A program made the position numbers and the translations under genes. A DNA stretch of 45,044 nucleotides from an uncultured Oscillospiraceae bacterium. Lineage in GTDB: Bacteria > Bacillota > Clostridia > Oscillospirales > Oscillospiraceae. The notes under the pieces are model-generated. The model searched no databases. It had not been told where the DNA came from and was given only the letters and a program-made list of their open reading frames with translations. Below, piece by piece: positions 1-11,469 of this stretch; position 1 is the stretch's first letter; the number at the start of each line of letters is the position of its first letter. The stretch covers positions 1-45,044 of the forward strand of contig CAJFNZ010000022.1 of assembly GCA_904395905.1 (NCBI GenBank), written 5' to 3'.

Positions 1-659
1 AAGATGAAGTTGCCGGGGGTGATTTCGTTGCGGAAGCTCTTGCCAATCTGGCCGATGCCGAAGGGCAGCTTCCGCCGGGTGGTCCGCTGGACGCTGACGA
101 AGTTCGTGAAGATGCCCTGGGCCGTCTCGGGGCGCAGGTAGACGGTGTTTTTGGCGTCCTCCGTCACGCCCTGGAAGGTCTTGAACATCAGGTTGAACTG
201 CCGGATGTCGGTGAAATTGTGCTTGCCGCAGGTGGGGCAGGGGATGTTGTGCTCCTCGACGAAGGCCTTCATCTCCGGCTGCGTGAAGGCGTCGATGGGC
301 TTTTCCAGGGTGACGCCGTTCTCGGCGCACCAGTCCTCGATGAGCTTGTCGGCGCGGAAGCGCTCGTGACACTCGCGGCAGTCCATCAGCGGGTCGGAGA
401 AGCCGGCCAGATGGCCCGAGGCCACCCACGTCTGGGGGTTCATCAGGATGGCCGCGTCCAGGCCCACGTTGTAGGGGCTCTCCTGGACGAATTTCTTCCA
501 CCACGCCCGCTTGACGTTGTTCTTCAGCTCGACGCCCAGGGGGCCGTAGTCCCAGGTGTTGGCCAGGCCGCCGTAGATCTCCGAGCCGGGGAAGACAAAT
601 CCGCGCCCCTTGCAGAGGGCGACAATCTTGTCCATGGTTTTTTCGGTGTTTTTCAGCAT
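1..659 (-). CDS. glyQS: Glycyl-tRNA synthetase, N-terminal part (runs off the left edge)
   Basis: Minus-strand reading from ATG at 659: [48 protein letters not shown]...[15 protein letters not shown]...; class II GlyRS motifs. Absent from the ORF track because it is open at the edge. Confidence 0.95.
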   Translation of the reverse strand, partial: MLKNTEKTMDKIVALCKGRGFVFPGSEIYGGLANTWDYGPLGVELKNNVKRAWWKKFVQESPYNVGLDAAILMNPQTWVASGHLAGFSDPLMDCRECHERFRADKLIEDWCAENGVTLEKPIDAFTQPEMKAFVEEHNIPCPTCGKHNFTDIRQFNLMFKTFQGVTEDAKNTVYLRPETAQGIFTNFVSVQRTTRRKLPFGIGQIGKSFRNEITPGNFI

Positions 660-698
660 AATAACGCCTCCGTGCATCGCCGTCGTATTCTCCCTTCA

Positions 699-726
699 AT
701 TATAGCGAAAAGCCCCCGCTTGTCAA
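699..726 (-). promoter_or_regulatory. sigmaA-type promoter for glyQS
   Basis: Minus strand TTGACA (721-726), 16 bp spacer, TATAAT (699-704), ~40 nt upstream of ATG; leader too short for a T-box. Confidence 0.75.
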
Positions 727-892
727 CCAAAGGAAGGGAAACGCGCCGGTTTTTTCAGGCCGCAGCCCCGCCTCCGCCGATTTCCCTTCCGTTTTCGGGA
801 AATCCGTGGTATATTTGTTCACACGTTTGTGGTAAAGTATCCTAGGCCCGCCCGTCCGGGCAATCTGTACGCTGCGCAAAGGAGCCCCGCCC

Positions 893-1966
893 ATGAAAAC
901 CATTTCCCGCGCCATCCTCTCCGCCATCCTCCTGGTGCTGACCGGCCTGCTGGTGGCCGCCGCCAAGGCCATGCCGGAGGCGATTTTTACGGAGTTCTAT
1001 CCGGAATTCTCCAACGGCGTCCTGTCGTTTTTGGCCGCTGTCACCTCCCCGCTGCCCTTCGCCCTGTGGGAGGTGCTGGCGCTGCTGCTGATTCTCTGGG
1101 CCGTCTACACGCTGATTCGCTGCTTCCGGCGGGGGCGGGGGTTCGTCTGCTGGCTGGCGGGGCTGCTGCTGGCCTTCAGCGCCGGTCTCCTGGCCTTTGT
1201 GGCCCTCTGGGGCCTGGGGCACTTCGGCCCCACCGTGGGGGAGCGCATGGGCCTGGAGACGCGGCCCTACTCGACCGAGGAGCTGTACGCCGCCGCCGTC
1301 CACTACACCGACCAGGCCAACCTCTACGCCGCCCAGGTGGAGCGGGACGCGGACGGCGTGGCCGTCTTCCCGTCCTTCTCCCAGCTGGCCCGGGAGGCCC
1401 CCGAGGCCTGCGCCGCGCTGCCGGCCCTGTGGGGTTCGGACCTGGAGGTCTCCGACGCCCGGGTCAAGCGGCTGACGGCCTGGCCCCTCTACTCCTACGC
1501 CGGCGTCACGGGCATCTTCGTCCCCCTCACCGGCGAGAGCAGCGTCAATCCCGACACCTTCGCCGCCTCGCTGCCCTTCACGATGTGCCACGAGGTGGCC
1601 CACCGCCTGGGCTTCCCGGCCGAGGACGACGCCAACTTCTGCGCGTACCTGGCCTGTTCGTCCAGCGACTCCCTGGCCTTCCGGTACTCCGGGGCCTATT
1701 CGGCGTTCATCTACTGCTACAACGCCCTGCACGAGACGAACCGCGACCTGGCGGCGGAGATCTGGGCCCTGGCCTCGGAGGAGCTGAAGGCCGACTGCAA
1801 TGCCGCCAACGCCCACTACGCCCAGTACGAGGGCGCCGTCCAGGACGCGGCCCAGCAGGTCAACGACGCCTATCTGAAGGCCTTCGACCAGGAGGACGGC
1901 GTCCAGTCCTACGGGGCCGTGGCCGACTACCTGATTGCCTGGTACCTGTCCGGCCGGGCCGTGTAA
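893..1966 (+). CDS. DUF3810 family membrane-anchored zinc peptidase-like protein
   Basis: N-terminal TM segments, HEVAHRLGFPAEDDANFCAYLAC (HExxH) motif typical of DUF3810. Confidence 0.85.
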   Translation: MKTISRAILSAILLVLTGLLVAAAKAMPEAIFTEFYPEFSNGVLSFLAAVTSPLPFALWEVLALLLILWAVYTLIRCFRRGRGFVCWLAGLLLAFSAGLLAFVALWGLGHFGPTVGERMGLETRPYSTEELYAAAVHYTDQANLYAAQVERDADGVAVFPSFSQLAREAPEACAALPALWGSDLEVSDARVKRLTAWPLYSYAGVTGIFVPLTGESSVNPDTFAASLPFTMCHEVAHRLGFPAEDDANFCAYLACSSSDSLAFRYSGAYSAFIYCYNALHETNRDLAAEIWALASEELKADCNAANAHYAQYEGAVQDAAQQVNDAYLKAFDQEDGVQSYGAVADYLIAWYLSGRAV

Positions 1967-1979
1967 TCCCAAATACAGC

Positions 1980-2013
1980 AACAAGGGGAGCCCCGCGGGG
2001 CTCCCCTTTGTTT
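1980..2013. terminator. Bidirectional hairpin terminator
   Basis: ACAAGGGGAGCCCC-GCGG-GGCTCCCCTTTGT between convergent genes, followed by T-rich tract. Confidence 0.75.
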
Positions 2014-2015
2014 GT

Positions 2016-2519
2016 TTACTTCTGCGCCCGGCGCTGGCGGAACAGCGGCTTGATGCCGCCGGCCTCCAGAATCGAGAGGGCGTAGTCGCCGATGGGCTCC
2101 CCCTGGAGGACGAGCCCCTTGGCCGGGCACGCCACCCGCCCCGTGGCGATGTCCACCTCCAGCACGTCGCCGGTCTCCGTCTGCCGGCTGAGCCCCGGGC
2201 AGACCAGCAGCGGCAGGCCCAGGTTGATGCAGTTGCGGTAGAAGATCCGCGCGAAGCTGTCGGCCACCACCACCGACGCCCCCATGTTCAAAAGGGCAAT
2301 CGCGGCGTGCTCCCGCGAGGAGCCGCAGCCGAAGTTCGTGCCGCCCACCACGATGCCGCCCTTGGGAAAGCGCGCGGCGATGTCCTCGCTGACGCCCGCC
2401 AGGCAGCGGGCGCCGATTTCCGCCGGGTCCACCAGCTCCAGGAAGCGCCCGGGGTAGATCTGGTCCGTGTCGATGTTGTTGCCCAGCACCAGGGCCGGGC
2501 CGGTCAGGTTCGTTTTCAT
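2016..2519 (-). CDS. leuD: 3-isopropylmalate dehydratase small subunit family (LeuD/DmdB-like)
   Basis: [17 protein letters not shown]..., [18 protein letters not shown] motif of aconitase swivel domain. Confidence 0.85.
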   Translation of the reverse strand: MKTNLTGPALVLGNNIDTDQIYPGRFLELVDPAEIGARCLAGVSEDIAARFPKGGIVVGGTNFGCGSSREHAAIALLNMGASVVVADSFARIFYRNCINLGLPLLVCPGLSRQTETGDVLEVDIATGRVACPAKGLVLQGEPIGDYALSILEAGGIKPLFRQRRAQK

Positions 2520-2520
2520 C

Positions 2521-3783
2521 TCACTCCGCCTCCTCCCAGAATTCGCAGGGGCTCGTCAGGTAGCCCGTCAGGGCGCTGGCCGCCACGGTGGCCGGGCTGG
2601 CCAGATAGAGCTTGGATCCCCGGTGCCCCATCCGCCCGGGGAAGTTGCGGTTCGAGGCCGTGACGCAGACCTCCCCCTCGGCCAGCACGCCCTCGTGGGC
2701 GCTGAGGCAGGGGCCGCAGCCGGGGGTGGAGACGGTCGCCCCGGCGTCCAGGAGCGTCGCCAGGACGCCGCTGTCCATACACGCCCGCAATACCTCCGAC
2801 GAGGCCGGTATCACCAGGAGCCGGACGCCGGGGGCTATTTTTTTGCCCCGGAGGATCCGCGCCGCCGCCTGGAAGTCCTCCAGCCGCCCGCCGGTGCAGG
2901 TGCCAATCAGGCACTGGTTGACCGCCACGGTCCCGGCCTCGGCCAGGGGGATGACGTTGTCCACGCTGCTGGGCGCGGCCACCTGGGGCTCGAGGCCCTC
3001 CACGTCGAAGTGGTAGCTGGCCTTGTAGACGTACCCCGGGTCGGTGTACTGCACCTGGTACGGCCGGGCGGCCCGCCGCTCGATGTAGGCCAGCACCTCG
3101 TCGTTGGGCTGGATGTAGGCCGTCTTGGCCCCCATCTCCACGGCCATGTTGCACAGGACCATCCGCCCGGCGACGCCGAGCTGCTCGACGTAGCTGCCGG
3201 TGAAGTCCACCGCCTGGTAGACCGCGCCGTCGGCGCGCATCTTGCCCAGGACGAAGAGGATGACGTCCTTGGGCAGCACGCCCGGCCGCGGCGTGCCGTC
3301 GATGCGCAGCTCGACAATCTCCGGCACGCGGAACCACAGCTCGCCGCTGATGAGGAGCGTCGCCATGTCCGTCGCGCCCACGCCGGTGCCCATCGCGCCG
3401 AAGGCGCCGTGGGTGGTGGTATGGGAGTCGGTGGCCACCAGGATGTCGCCGGGACAGACGAGGCCGTTTTCCGCCAGCACCTGGTGGCAGACGCCGGCGT
3501 TGACGTCGAAGTGGTACCGGAGCTGCTGCTCCCGGACGAATTCCCGCATCTCCTTGTGGATCTGGGCGGAGCGGATGGTGGGGGCCGGCGCGTAGTGGTC
3601 GAAGACGAAGGCCACCCGCTCCCGGTCCCAGACCCGCTCGCCGTCCATCTCCCGGAAGGAGACGAGGGTCTGGAGGTACAGGTCGTTGATTTCGGCAAAG
3701 TCCACCCGGGCCGTGACAATCTCGCCGGCCTGGACCGACGGCCGGCCGCAGTGCCCGGCCAGGATTTTTTCAATCGCGTGCAT
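2521..3783 (-). CDS. leuC: 3-isopropylmalate dehydratase large subunit family (LeuC/HacA/DmdA-like)
   Basis: [58 protein letters not shown] motifs; adjacent to leuD. Confidence 0.88.
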   Translation of the reverse strand: MHAIEKILAGHCGRPSVQAGEIVTARVDFAEINDLYLQTLVSFREMDGERVWDRERVAFVFDHYAPAPTIRSAQIHKEMREFVREQQLRYHFDVNAGVCHQVLAENGLVCPGDILVATDSHTTTHGAFGAMGTGVGATDMATLLISGELWFRVPEIVELRIDGTPRPGVLPKDVILFVLGKMRADGAVYQAVDFTGSYVEQLGVAGRMVLCNMAVEMGAKTAYIQPNDEVLAYIERRAARPYQVQYTDPGYVYKASYHFDVEGLEPQVAAPSSVDNVIPLAEAGTVAVNQCLIGTCTGGRLEDFQAAARILRGKKIAPGVRLLVIPASSEVLRACMDSGVLATLLDAGATVSTPGCGPCLSAHEGVLAEGEVCVTASNRNFPGRMGHRGSKLYLASPATVAASALTGYLTSPCEFWEEAE

Positions 3784-3916
3784 GGCGCGCCACCTCTCTC
3801 GTTAGGGTAGGTCCATCATACCGCCGGAAGCCAGCGGCGTCAATGGGAGAATCAAAACGGGAAAATTCAGAAGTCAAACCCAATGGAAAACACAAAAAAC
3901 GCGCTTTGAAAATCCA

Positions 3917-3946
3917 TTGAGGCCCCAAAGCGGCCGATGCTATAAT
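3917..3946 (+). promoter_or_regulatory. Promoter for the YesL/ABC operon
   Basis: TTGAGG - 18 bp - TATAAT; the track ATG (3945) lies in the -10, so translation likely starts downstream at GTG 3993. Confidence 0.55.
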
Positions 3947-3992
3947 GGGGCAACGCTTCCAGGCGGGGCTTCCGCCGGAGGGGAGGTGCGGC

Positions 3993-4652
3993 GTGTTTCA
4001 GCAGTTTTTCCGGCCGGACGGGAAATTTTTCGTCCTGGGCTCCAAGGCGGGCGACCTCATCGCGGCCAGCGTGCTGTGGCTGGTGACGAGCCTGCCGCTC
4101 ATCACCGTCGGGCCGGCCACGACGGCCCTGTACTACGTGGTGCTCCACTCGGTCCGGGAGGACCGGGAGGGCGTCTGGCGGGCCTACTTCCGGATGTTCC
4201 GGCGGGAGTTCCGCCAGAGCATGGCGCTGATGCTCCTCTACACGGCCTGGGCCGCGGCGTGCTTCCTGGCCGGCCACCTCTACCAGAGCGCCGGCGGGGA
4301 CCCCGACTCCCTGGCCGCCTGGCTGCTGCGGGCGTTGCTGCTGCCGGCGCTGCTGTCCATGCCCTATGGCTTCGCCATGATTGCCCGGTTTGAAAACTCC
4401 CTCGGGCGCTGCGTCCTGCTGTCGCTGTATCTGGCCTTCCGGCACCCGGCCGCCTCGCTGGCGCTGGCGGCGCTGCTGGCCGCCGGCGCGTTCCTGGTCT
4501 ATTTGCAGCTGACCCTGGCGGTGTTCCTGCCGGGCGCCGTGTGCCTGGCCATGTCCTTTCTCCTGGAGCGTGTGTTCCGGCAGCATATGCCGGATCCGCC
4601 GGCGCTGGGGGAAACGCCGGAATCTTCAATGGAAAATGGGGGATTGAGATGA
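3993..4652 (+). CDS. YesL family protein (DUF624)
   Basis: FQQFFRPDGKFFVLGSKAGDLIAASVLWLVTSLPLITVGPATTALYYVV; YesL signature, next to sugar ABC transporter genes. GTG start preferred over the track ATG. Confidence 0.85.
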   Translation: MFQQFFRPDGKFFVLGSKAGDLIAASVLWLVTSLPLITVGPATTALYYVVLHSVREDREGVWRAYFRMFRREFRQSMALMLLYTAWAAACFLAGHLYQSAGGDPDSLAAWLLRALLLPALLSMPYGFAMIARFENSLGRCVLLSLYLAFRHPAASLALAALLAAGAFLVYLQLTLAVFLPGAVCLAMSFLLERVFRQHMPDPPALGETPESSMENGGLR

Positions 4653-5610
4653 CCAAACGACCGTCCAACAAGAATCTGACCACCAAGCCCTACTCCTACT
4701 GGCTCATGACGCCGGGGCTGGCGATTTACATCGTCATCTTCGCGATTCCCACCCTGGCGTCGTTCTACTTCGCGCTGACCCGGTGGGACCTCATCAACGC
4801 CGAGTTCATCGGCCTGGAGAACTTCAAGACCTTCTTCACCCAGCGCAACACCAGCATTGCCCTGGGGCACACCTTCATCTATGCCTTCGGCACGAGCCTC
4901 TCCAAGGTGGTCTTCGCGCTGCTGATTGCCGTGGGCCTGAGCAGCAAGTACGTCCGCAGCCGCACGTACCTCAAGAGCCTGGTCTACTTCCCGACGATGC
5001 TCAGCGCCGTGGCCGTGGGCATCACCTTCACGGCCCTGATGCACCCGACCACCGGCCTCTTCAACCAGGTGCTGCGCCTGTTCGGCTCCGACGGCGTCAA
5101 GTGGCTCACCGACAGCGACATCGCCCTCTACTCCGTGATGTTCGTGGACTTCTGGAAGGGCGTCGGCACCTCCACGGTCATCTATCTGGCCGGCCTGGGC
5201 GCCATCCCCAAGGACTACTATGAGGCGGCCGACCTGGACGGCGCCGGGCCGATTCAGCGGTTCTTCCGCGTGACGCTGCCGCTGATGGTGCCCTCCATCA
5301 ACTCCGTGCTGACCCTCTCCCTCATCGGCGGCCTGAAGAGCTACGAGCTGCTCTGGACCATGACCGAGGGCGGCCCCGGCTACTCCACGGAGATCCTCGG
5401 CACCGTCACCTACAAGCTCTTCGCCCACGGCAACTATTTCACGGCCCCGCCGCTCTCCACCTTCGCAGCGGCGGCGGACGAGGCAAAAGGAGGATGCAAA
5501 CACCCGCAGGGCCTGCGGTGCGGCAGTGTGGAGACCTGCCGTAAGGCGGACGGCCGTCCGGCCGCCGCGAGGCCGGCGAACGCGGAGGCGCGCCGGTCAG
5601 GGCCGATGCT

Positions 5611-5629
<19 letters not shown>
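4649..5629 (+). pseudogene. Sugar ABC transporter permease (MalF/UgpA type), C-terminally truncated and run into unrelated sequence
   Basis: MTKRPSNKNLTTKPYSYWLMTPGLAIYIVIFAIPTLASFYFALTRWDL... with EAA loop; homology-like sequence stops near residue HGNY (~5442) and continues as FTAPPLSTFAAAADEAKGGCKHPQG... Confidence 0.75.
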
Positions 5630-6822
<1,193 letters not shown>

Positions 6823-6862
6823 GCAGCCCCGTCGGCCGGCCTCCTCGGACTGCGCCCGAAAA

Positions 6863-6905
6863 AACGCTGCGGAACCCCGTCATTTCGGCGGGTTTCCGCA
6901 GCGTT
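6863..6905. terminator. Hairpin terminator
   Basis: AACGCTGCGGAACCC...GGGTTTCCGCAGCGTT inverted repeat after the ATPase gene. Confidence 0.65.
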
Positions 6906-7029
6906 CGCTCTGCGCCCACGGGCGCCGCCCGGGGGCGGGGCGCCGCTGCCCGCAGCGTATCCCCGCTCCCGGGGCATATCCGCGCCGCCGCGGCCATAGC
7001 CTGTACAAAACGGCTTGGGAGGCATGCGT

Positions 7030-9633
7030 ATGGACATTCTCACAACGGCGCCGGGGCGGCCGGGGCTCAGCCGCAGCGAGGTGGAGGCCTCCCGGCGGCA
7101 GCACGGCGCCAACCGCTTCACCGGGCGCCGCCGCCGGGGCTTCTGGCGGCAGTATCTCGACAGCTTCGCCGACCCCATCATCCGCATCCTGCTGGCCGCC
7201 CTGGTGCTGAACGTCCTGGTCTCCCTCCGGGAGGGCACCTGGGTGGAGCCCCTGGGCATCGCCGCGGCGGTGTTCCTCTCCACCTTCGTCTCCACCCTCT
7301 CGGAGTACGGCAGCGAGCGGGCCTTTGCCCGCCTCCAGCAGGAGGCCGACGCGCTCACCTGCCGGGTCCGCCGGCGGGAGGGGATCCGGGTGCTGCCCAT
7401 CGGCGAAGTGGTCGTGGGGGACCTGGTGCTGCTCCAGGCCGGGGAGAAAATCCCGGCCGACGGGCTGCTGATTTCCGGGAGCCTCCACGTGGACCAGTCG
7501 CCCCTGAACGGCGAGAGCGCCGAGGTGGAAAAGCGCCCGGCCGGCACGGCCGACCCGGTCCGCTGGTCGCCGGAGGGCCGGAACCTGCTCCTCCGCGGGG
7601 CCGTGGTCACCGGCGGCCAGGGGGTGCTGCTGGTCCGGCGGGTGGGCGACACCACCCTCTACGGCTCCCTGGCTCGGGAGCTCCAGGGCGGGTCCGTGGA
7701 GAGCCCCCTGAAAACCCGCCTGGCCGGCCTGGCCCGGTTCATCTCCCGCATGGGCTACACAGCCGCCGGGCTCATCGCCCTGGCCGACCTCTTCAACGCC
7801 CTGGTGCTGGACAACAACTTCCAGTGGGCCGCCATCCTCCAGCAGCTGCAGGATCCGGCGGCCCTGGCCCGGTGCGTGTTCCACGCGGTGCTGCTGGCCG
7901 TGGCCGTCGTGGTGGTGGCCGTGCCCGAGGGGCTGCCGATGATGATTACCGTGGTCCTCTCCTCCAACATGGCCCGGATGAAGCGGGACCGGGTGATGGT
8001 CCGCAAGATGGTGGGCATTGAGACGGCCGGGAGCCTCAACATCCTCTTCACCGACAAGACCGGCACCCTGACCACCGGGGCCATGGCGGCCGAGCAGCTG
8101 GCGCTGGCCGACGGCAGCACCTGCGCCCGGCTGGAGGAGGTGCGCTGCGACCTGCTCCGGCGGCGGCTGGCCCAGGTCTGCCGGGGCTGCAACGAGGCCG
8201 CCGAGGCCGGCGGCAACGCGACGGACCGGGCGGTCCTGGCCTTTGCCGGGAAGGAGGCCGGGGCCGTCCGCGCCGAGATGGTCCTGCCCTTTGACAGCGC
8301 CCGGAAGTTCGCCTGCGCCCGGCTGCCCGGCGAGGGGCTCCTGCTCTGCAAGGGCGCGCCGGAGGTGCTGCTGCCCCGCTGCACGGCGTATCTGGACGCC
8401 GCGGGCCGCCGCCGCGCCGGCGTGCCGGCGGCCGTGCGCCGGCAGCTGAAGGCCATGACCGGACGGGCGATGCGGGTGCTGCTGCTGGCCGCGGGCACCG
8501 GCGACCCGGAGACGGGGCCGCTGACGTTCCTGGGCCTGCTGGGGCTGCGGGACGGCCTGCGGCCCGGCGTCTCCGAGGCCGTGGCCCAGGTCCGGGGGGC
8601 CGGGATCCAAGTGGTGATGATAACCGGCGACAACCGGGAGACGGCCGTCGCCGTGGCCCGGGAGGCCGGCATCGTGACCGAAGCGGCGGACCTGGTGCTC
8701 ACCAGCGAGGAGCTGGGCCGCCTGTCCGACGCCCAGCTCCAGCGGCAGCTGCCGCAGCTGCGGGTGGTGGCCCGCGCCCTGCCGTCCGACAAGAGCCGCC
8801 TGATTCGCGCCGCCCAGGCGCAGAACCTGGTGGCCGGCATGACCGGCGACGGCGTCAACGACGCCCCGGCCCTGAAACAGGCCGACGTGGGCTTCGCCAT
8901 GGGCAGCGGCACGGAGGTGGCCAAGGAGGCCGGCGACATCGTCATCCTCGACGACAACTTCGCCTCCATCGCCCGGGCCGTCCGGTACGGGCGGACCATC
9001 TTCCAGAGCATCCGCAAATTCCTGATTTTCCAGCTGACCATGAACCTCTGCGCCGTGGGCGTGTCGCTGATTGCGCCGTTCATCGGCATCGACACGCCGG
9101 TGACCGTCACCCAGATGCTGTGGATCAACCTCATCATGGACACCCTGGGCGGCCTGGCCTTCGCCGGGGAGCCGCCGCTGGCCCGGTACATGGAGGAGCC
9201 GCCCAAGCGCCGCGACGAGCCGATTCTCACCCGCTCCATGGTGGGGCGGATCCTGGGGACCGGCGGATACACGGTCCTGCTCTGCACGGCCTTCCTGCGC
9301 CTGCCGTGGTTCCGGGACCGGTTCGGGTATCTGGACAACTACGTGGCGTACATGACGGCCTTTTTCACGCTGTTCATCTTCTGCGGCATCTGCAACGCCT
9401 TCAACGCCAGGACCCGGCGGCGGAACCTGCTGGCCAACCTGGGGCGGAATCCGGCCTTTGTGGGCATCTTCGCCGCGGTGTCGGCCATCCAGCTGCTGCT
9501 CGTCTTCTACGGCGGCGCGGTCTTCCGCACGACGCCGCTGCCCTGGCGGGACCTGCTCACCGTGCTGCTGCTGGCGGCCACGGTCATCCCCTTCGATTTG
9601 CTGCGCAAGGAGCTGCTCCGCCGCCGGGCGTAG
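7030..9633 (+). CDS. P-type cation (calcium-type) transporting ATPase
   Basis: FTDKTGTLTTG phosphorylation motif, GDGVNDAPALKQADVGFAMG hinge, C-terminal TM region; start ATG 7030 with GGGAGG SD. Confidence 0.93.
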   Translation: MDILTTAPGRPGLSRSEVEASRRQHGANRFTGRRRRGFWRQYLDSFADPIIRILLAALVLNVLVSLREGTWVEPLGIAAAVFLSTFVSTLSEYGSERAFARLQQEADALTCRVRRREGIRVLPIGEVVVGDLVLLQAGEKIPADGLLISGSLHVDQSPLNGESAEVEKRPAGTADPVRWSPEGRNLLLRGAVVTGGQGVLLVRRVGDTTLYGSLARELQGGSVESPLKTRLAGLARFISRMGYTAAGLIALADLFNALVLDNNFQWAAILQQLQDPAALARCVFHAVLLAVAVVVVAVPEGLPMMITVVLSSNMARMKRDRVMVRKMVGIETAGSLNILFTDKTGTLTTGAMAAEQLALADGSTCARLEEVRCDLLRRRLAQVCRGCNEAAEAGGNATDRAVLAFAGKEAGAVRAEMVLPFDSARKFACARLPGEGLLLCKGAPEVLLPRCTAYLDAAGRRRAGVPAAVRRQLKAMTGRAMRVLLLAAGTGDPETGPLTFLGLLGLRDGLRPGVSEAVAQVRGAGIQVVMITGDNRETAVAVAREAGIVTEAADLVLTSEELGRLSDAQLQRQLPQLRVVARALPSDKSRLIRAAQAQNLVAGMTGDGVNDAPALKQADVGFAMGSGTEVAKEAGDIVILDDNFASIARAVRYGRTIFQSIRKFLIFQLTMNLCAVGVSLIAPFIGIDTPVTVTQMLWINLIMDTLGGLAFAGEPPLARYMEEPPKRRDEPILTRSMVGRILGTGGYTVLLCTAFLRLPWFRDRFGYLDNYVAYMTAFFTLFIFCGICNAFNARTRRRNLLANLGRNPAFVGIFAAVSAIQLLLVFYGGAVFRTTPLPWRDLLTVLLLAATVIPFDLLRKELLRRRA

Positions 9634-9651
9634 CGCACCCGGAAACCAATC

Positions 9652-9691
9652 CGGCGCCGGCCGCGGGTATCCATACCCGCGGCCGGCGCCG
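9652..9691. terminator. Long perfect inverted repeat between convergent genes (bidirectional terminator-like)
   Basis: CGGCGCCGGCCGCGGGTAT-CC-ATACCCGCGGCCGGCGCCG: 19-bp perfect arms, 2-nt centre; no T-tract. Confidence 0.6.
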
Positions 9692-9703
9692 CACACGCTG
9701 TTG

Positions 9704-10180
9704 TCACACGGCCCGCCGCTCCAGCTCCAGCAGGAACTGTTTGCGCGCCAGGCCGCCGGCGTAGCCGGTCAGCGCGCCGCCGCTGCCGACCACCCGATGG
9801 CAGGGAATCAGGATGGAGATGGGGTTGCGCCCCACCGCGCCGCCGACGGCCCGGGGCGAGGAGCCCAGCCGGGCAGCCAGGGCCGCGTACGTCGTCGTGG
9901 CGCCGTAGGGGATCTCTCCCAGCAGCGCCCAGACCTGCCTGCGGAACGGCGTCCCCTCCGGCGCCAGGGGCCAGCTGAAGGCCTCCGGCCGGCCGCCGGC
10001 AAAGTACGCCCGCAGCCAGTCCGCCAGGTCCCGCAGCACCGGGTCGGCTCCGGCAGCGACCGGCTGGCCTTCCGGCTGCCCGGCATACCGCTGCCCGTCC
10101 ATCCAGAGGGCGCGCAGGGCCCGGCCGTCGCTGACGGCCGTCAGCGGGCCGAGGGGGGAGTCCAGCAGCGCATAGACCAT
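9704..10180 (-). CDS. ogt: Methylated-DNA--protein-cysteine S-methyltransferase
   Basis: GTPFRRQVWALLGEIPYGATTTYAALAARLG...NPISILIPCHRVVGSGGALTGYAGGLARKQFLLELE; PCHRV active site. Confidence 0.93.
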   Translation of the reverse strand: MVYALLDSPLGPLTAVSDGRALRALWMDGQRYAGQPEGQPVAAGADPVLRDLADWLRAYFAGGRPEAFSWPLAPEGTPFRRQVWALLGEIPYGATTTYAALAARLGSSPRAVGGAVGRNPISILIPCHRVVGSGGALTGYAGGLARKQFLLELERRAV

Positions 10181-10203
10181 ATCCAGCACCTCCTACAACG
10201 GCA

Positions 10204-10237
10204 CAGGCCGGCGCAGAGCACGCTCTGCGCCGGCCTG
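10204..10237. terminator. Hairpin terminator
   Basis: CAGGCCGGCGCAGAG-CACG-CTCTGCGCCGGCCTG perfect 15-bp stem downstream of rubrerythrin (minus). Confidence 0.65.
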
Positions 10238-10253
10238 CTGACAAGTTCGGGAA

Positions 10254-10787
10254 TCAGTAATTCTCGGCCTTCAGCTGGAAGTACGCCTGGGGATGGGCGC
10301 AGACGGGACAGACCTGCGGGGCCTGCTTGCCGATGACGATGTGGCCGCAGTTGGCGCACTGCCAGATGGCGTCGCCGTCGCGGCTGAAGACCAGGCCGCC
10401 CTCGACGTTGGCCAGCAGCTTGCGGTAGCGCTCCTCGTGGGACTTCTCGATGGCGGCCACGCCCTCGAAGAGCTCGGCGATGTGGTCGAAGCCCTCCTCG
10501 CGGGCCTCCTTGGCGAAGGTGGCGTACATATCGGTCCACTCGTAGTTCTCGCCCTGGGCGGCGTCCAGGAGGTTCTCGGCCGTGGTGCCCACGCCGTGGA
10601 ACAGCTTGAACCACATCTTGGCGTGTTCCTTCTCGTTGTTGGCGGTCTCCTCAAAGAGGTTGGCAATCTGGACGTAGCCGTCCTTCCGGGCCTGGGAGGC
10701 GTAGTAGGTGTACTTATTCCGGGCTTGCGACTCGCCGGCGAAGGCGGTCATCAGGTTCTTCTCGGTCTTGGACCCTTTCAGTTCCAT
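10254..10787 (-). CDS. rbr: Rubrerythrin
   Basis: [57 protein letters not shown]..., C-terminal [27 protein letters not shown] rubredoxin-like domain. Confidence 0.96.
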   Translation of the reverse strand: MELKGSKTEKNLMTAFAGESQARNKYTYYASQARKDGYVQIANLFEETANNEKEHAKMWFKLFHGVGTTAENLLDAAQGENYEWTDMYATFAKEAREEGFDHIAELFEGVAAIEKSHEERYRKLLANVEGGLVFSRDGDAIWQCANCGHIVIGKQAPQVCPVCAHPQAYFQLKAENY

Positions 10788-10841
10788 GGGTATCGACTCC
10801 TTTTTTTGAAATTTGCACGCGCGCCGGAGGGCGCGGGGGCG

Positions 10842-11387
10842 TCACGGGAGAATCTTGGCGGGCTTCAGGTACCGCTCCTGCTCGGAGAAGACACAGCCGC
10901 AGTACTTCTGCATATAGAAGCCGTGGTCCCGGGCAAACTGCTGGCCCTCTCGGAACAGCGGGCGGAAATCCCGGTAAAAGAACGTCACGCCGAACTGGGC
11001 CGCGGCCCGGGCGGCCACGTCGGCCATCCGCTCGTGCTGCTGGTAGGGGCTGATGAAGAGGCTGGAGGTGAAGGCGTCGAAGCCCGCCTCTGCGGCCTTC
11101 CGGGCCGTCTCAAAGAGGCGCATCTCATAGCACTTCCCGCAGCGGCCGTCGATGTCCGCCGCCACGGCCCGCACGAACGGCCGCAGGCCGTAGTCGTCCC
11201 GCTCCAGCAGCGGCAGGCCGATTTCCGCGGCGTACTCCCGCAGGCAGTTGCGCCGGGCCCGGTATTCGGTGAAGGGGTGGATGTTGGGATTGTACCAGTA
11301 GCCGGTCACCTGATGGCCCTGGTCCAGCAGCTGCGCCACGGGCCGGTTGGCGCAGGGGGCGCAGCAGATGTGCATCAGAATGTTCAA
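10842..11387 (-). CDS. queH: Epoxyqueuosine reductase QueH
   Basis: NILMHICCAPCANRPVAQLLDQGHQVTGYWYNPNIHPFTEYRARR...GRCGKCYEMRL...SLFISPYQQHE; QueH (DUF208) motifs. TTG 11387 preferred over track start because GGAAGGAG lies just upstream. Confidence 0.9.
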   Translation of the reverse strand: MNILMHICCAPCANRPVAQLLDQGHQVTGYWYNPNIHPFTEYRARRNCLREYAAEIGLPLLERDDYGLRPFVRAVAADIDGRCGKCYEMRLFETARKAAEAGFDAFTSSLFISPYQQHERMADVAARAAAQFGVTFFYRDFRPLFREGQQFARDHGFYMQKYCGCVFSEQERYLKPAKILP

Positions 11388-11469
11388 TGGGGGTACGCTC
11401 CTTCCGGTTCGTACCCCCATCATACCATATTTCACGAAAATAGCAAGGCATCCCGCCGGGAAAAACCGT

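Noticed and set aside
2467-3810. 447-aa plus-strand ORF opposite leuC
   Set aside because: Antisense to leuC; GC-bias artefact.
6880-9696. 938-aa minus-strand ORF opposite the P-type ATPase
   Set aside because: Shadow ORF caused by high-GC codon bias; low-complexity G/Q/H/A/P composition, no family motifs, fully antisense to a convincing gene.
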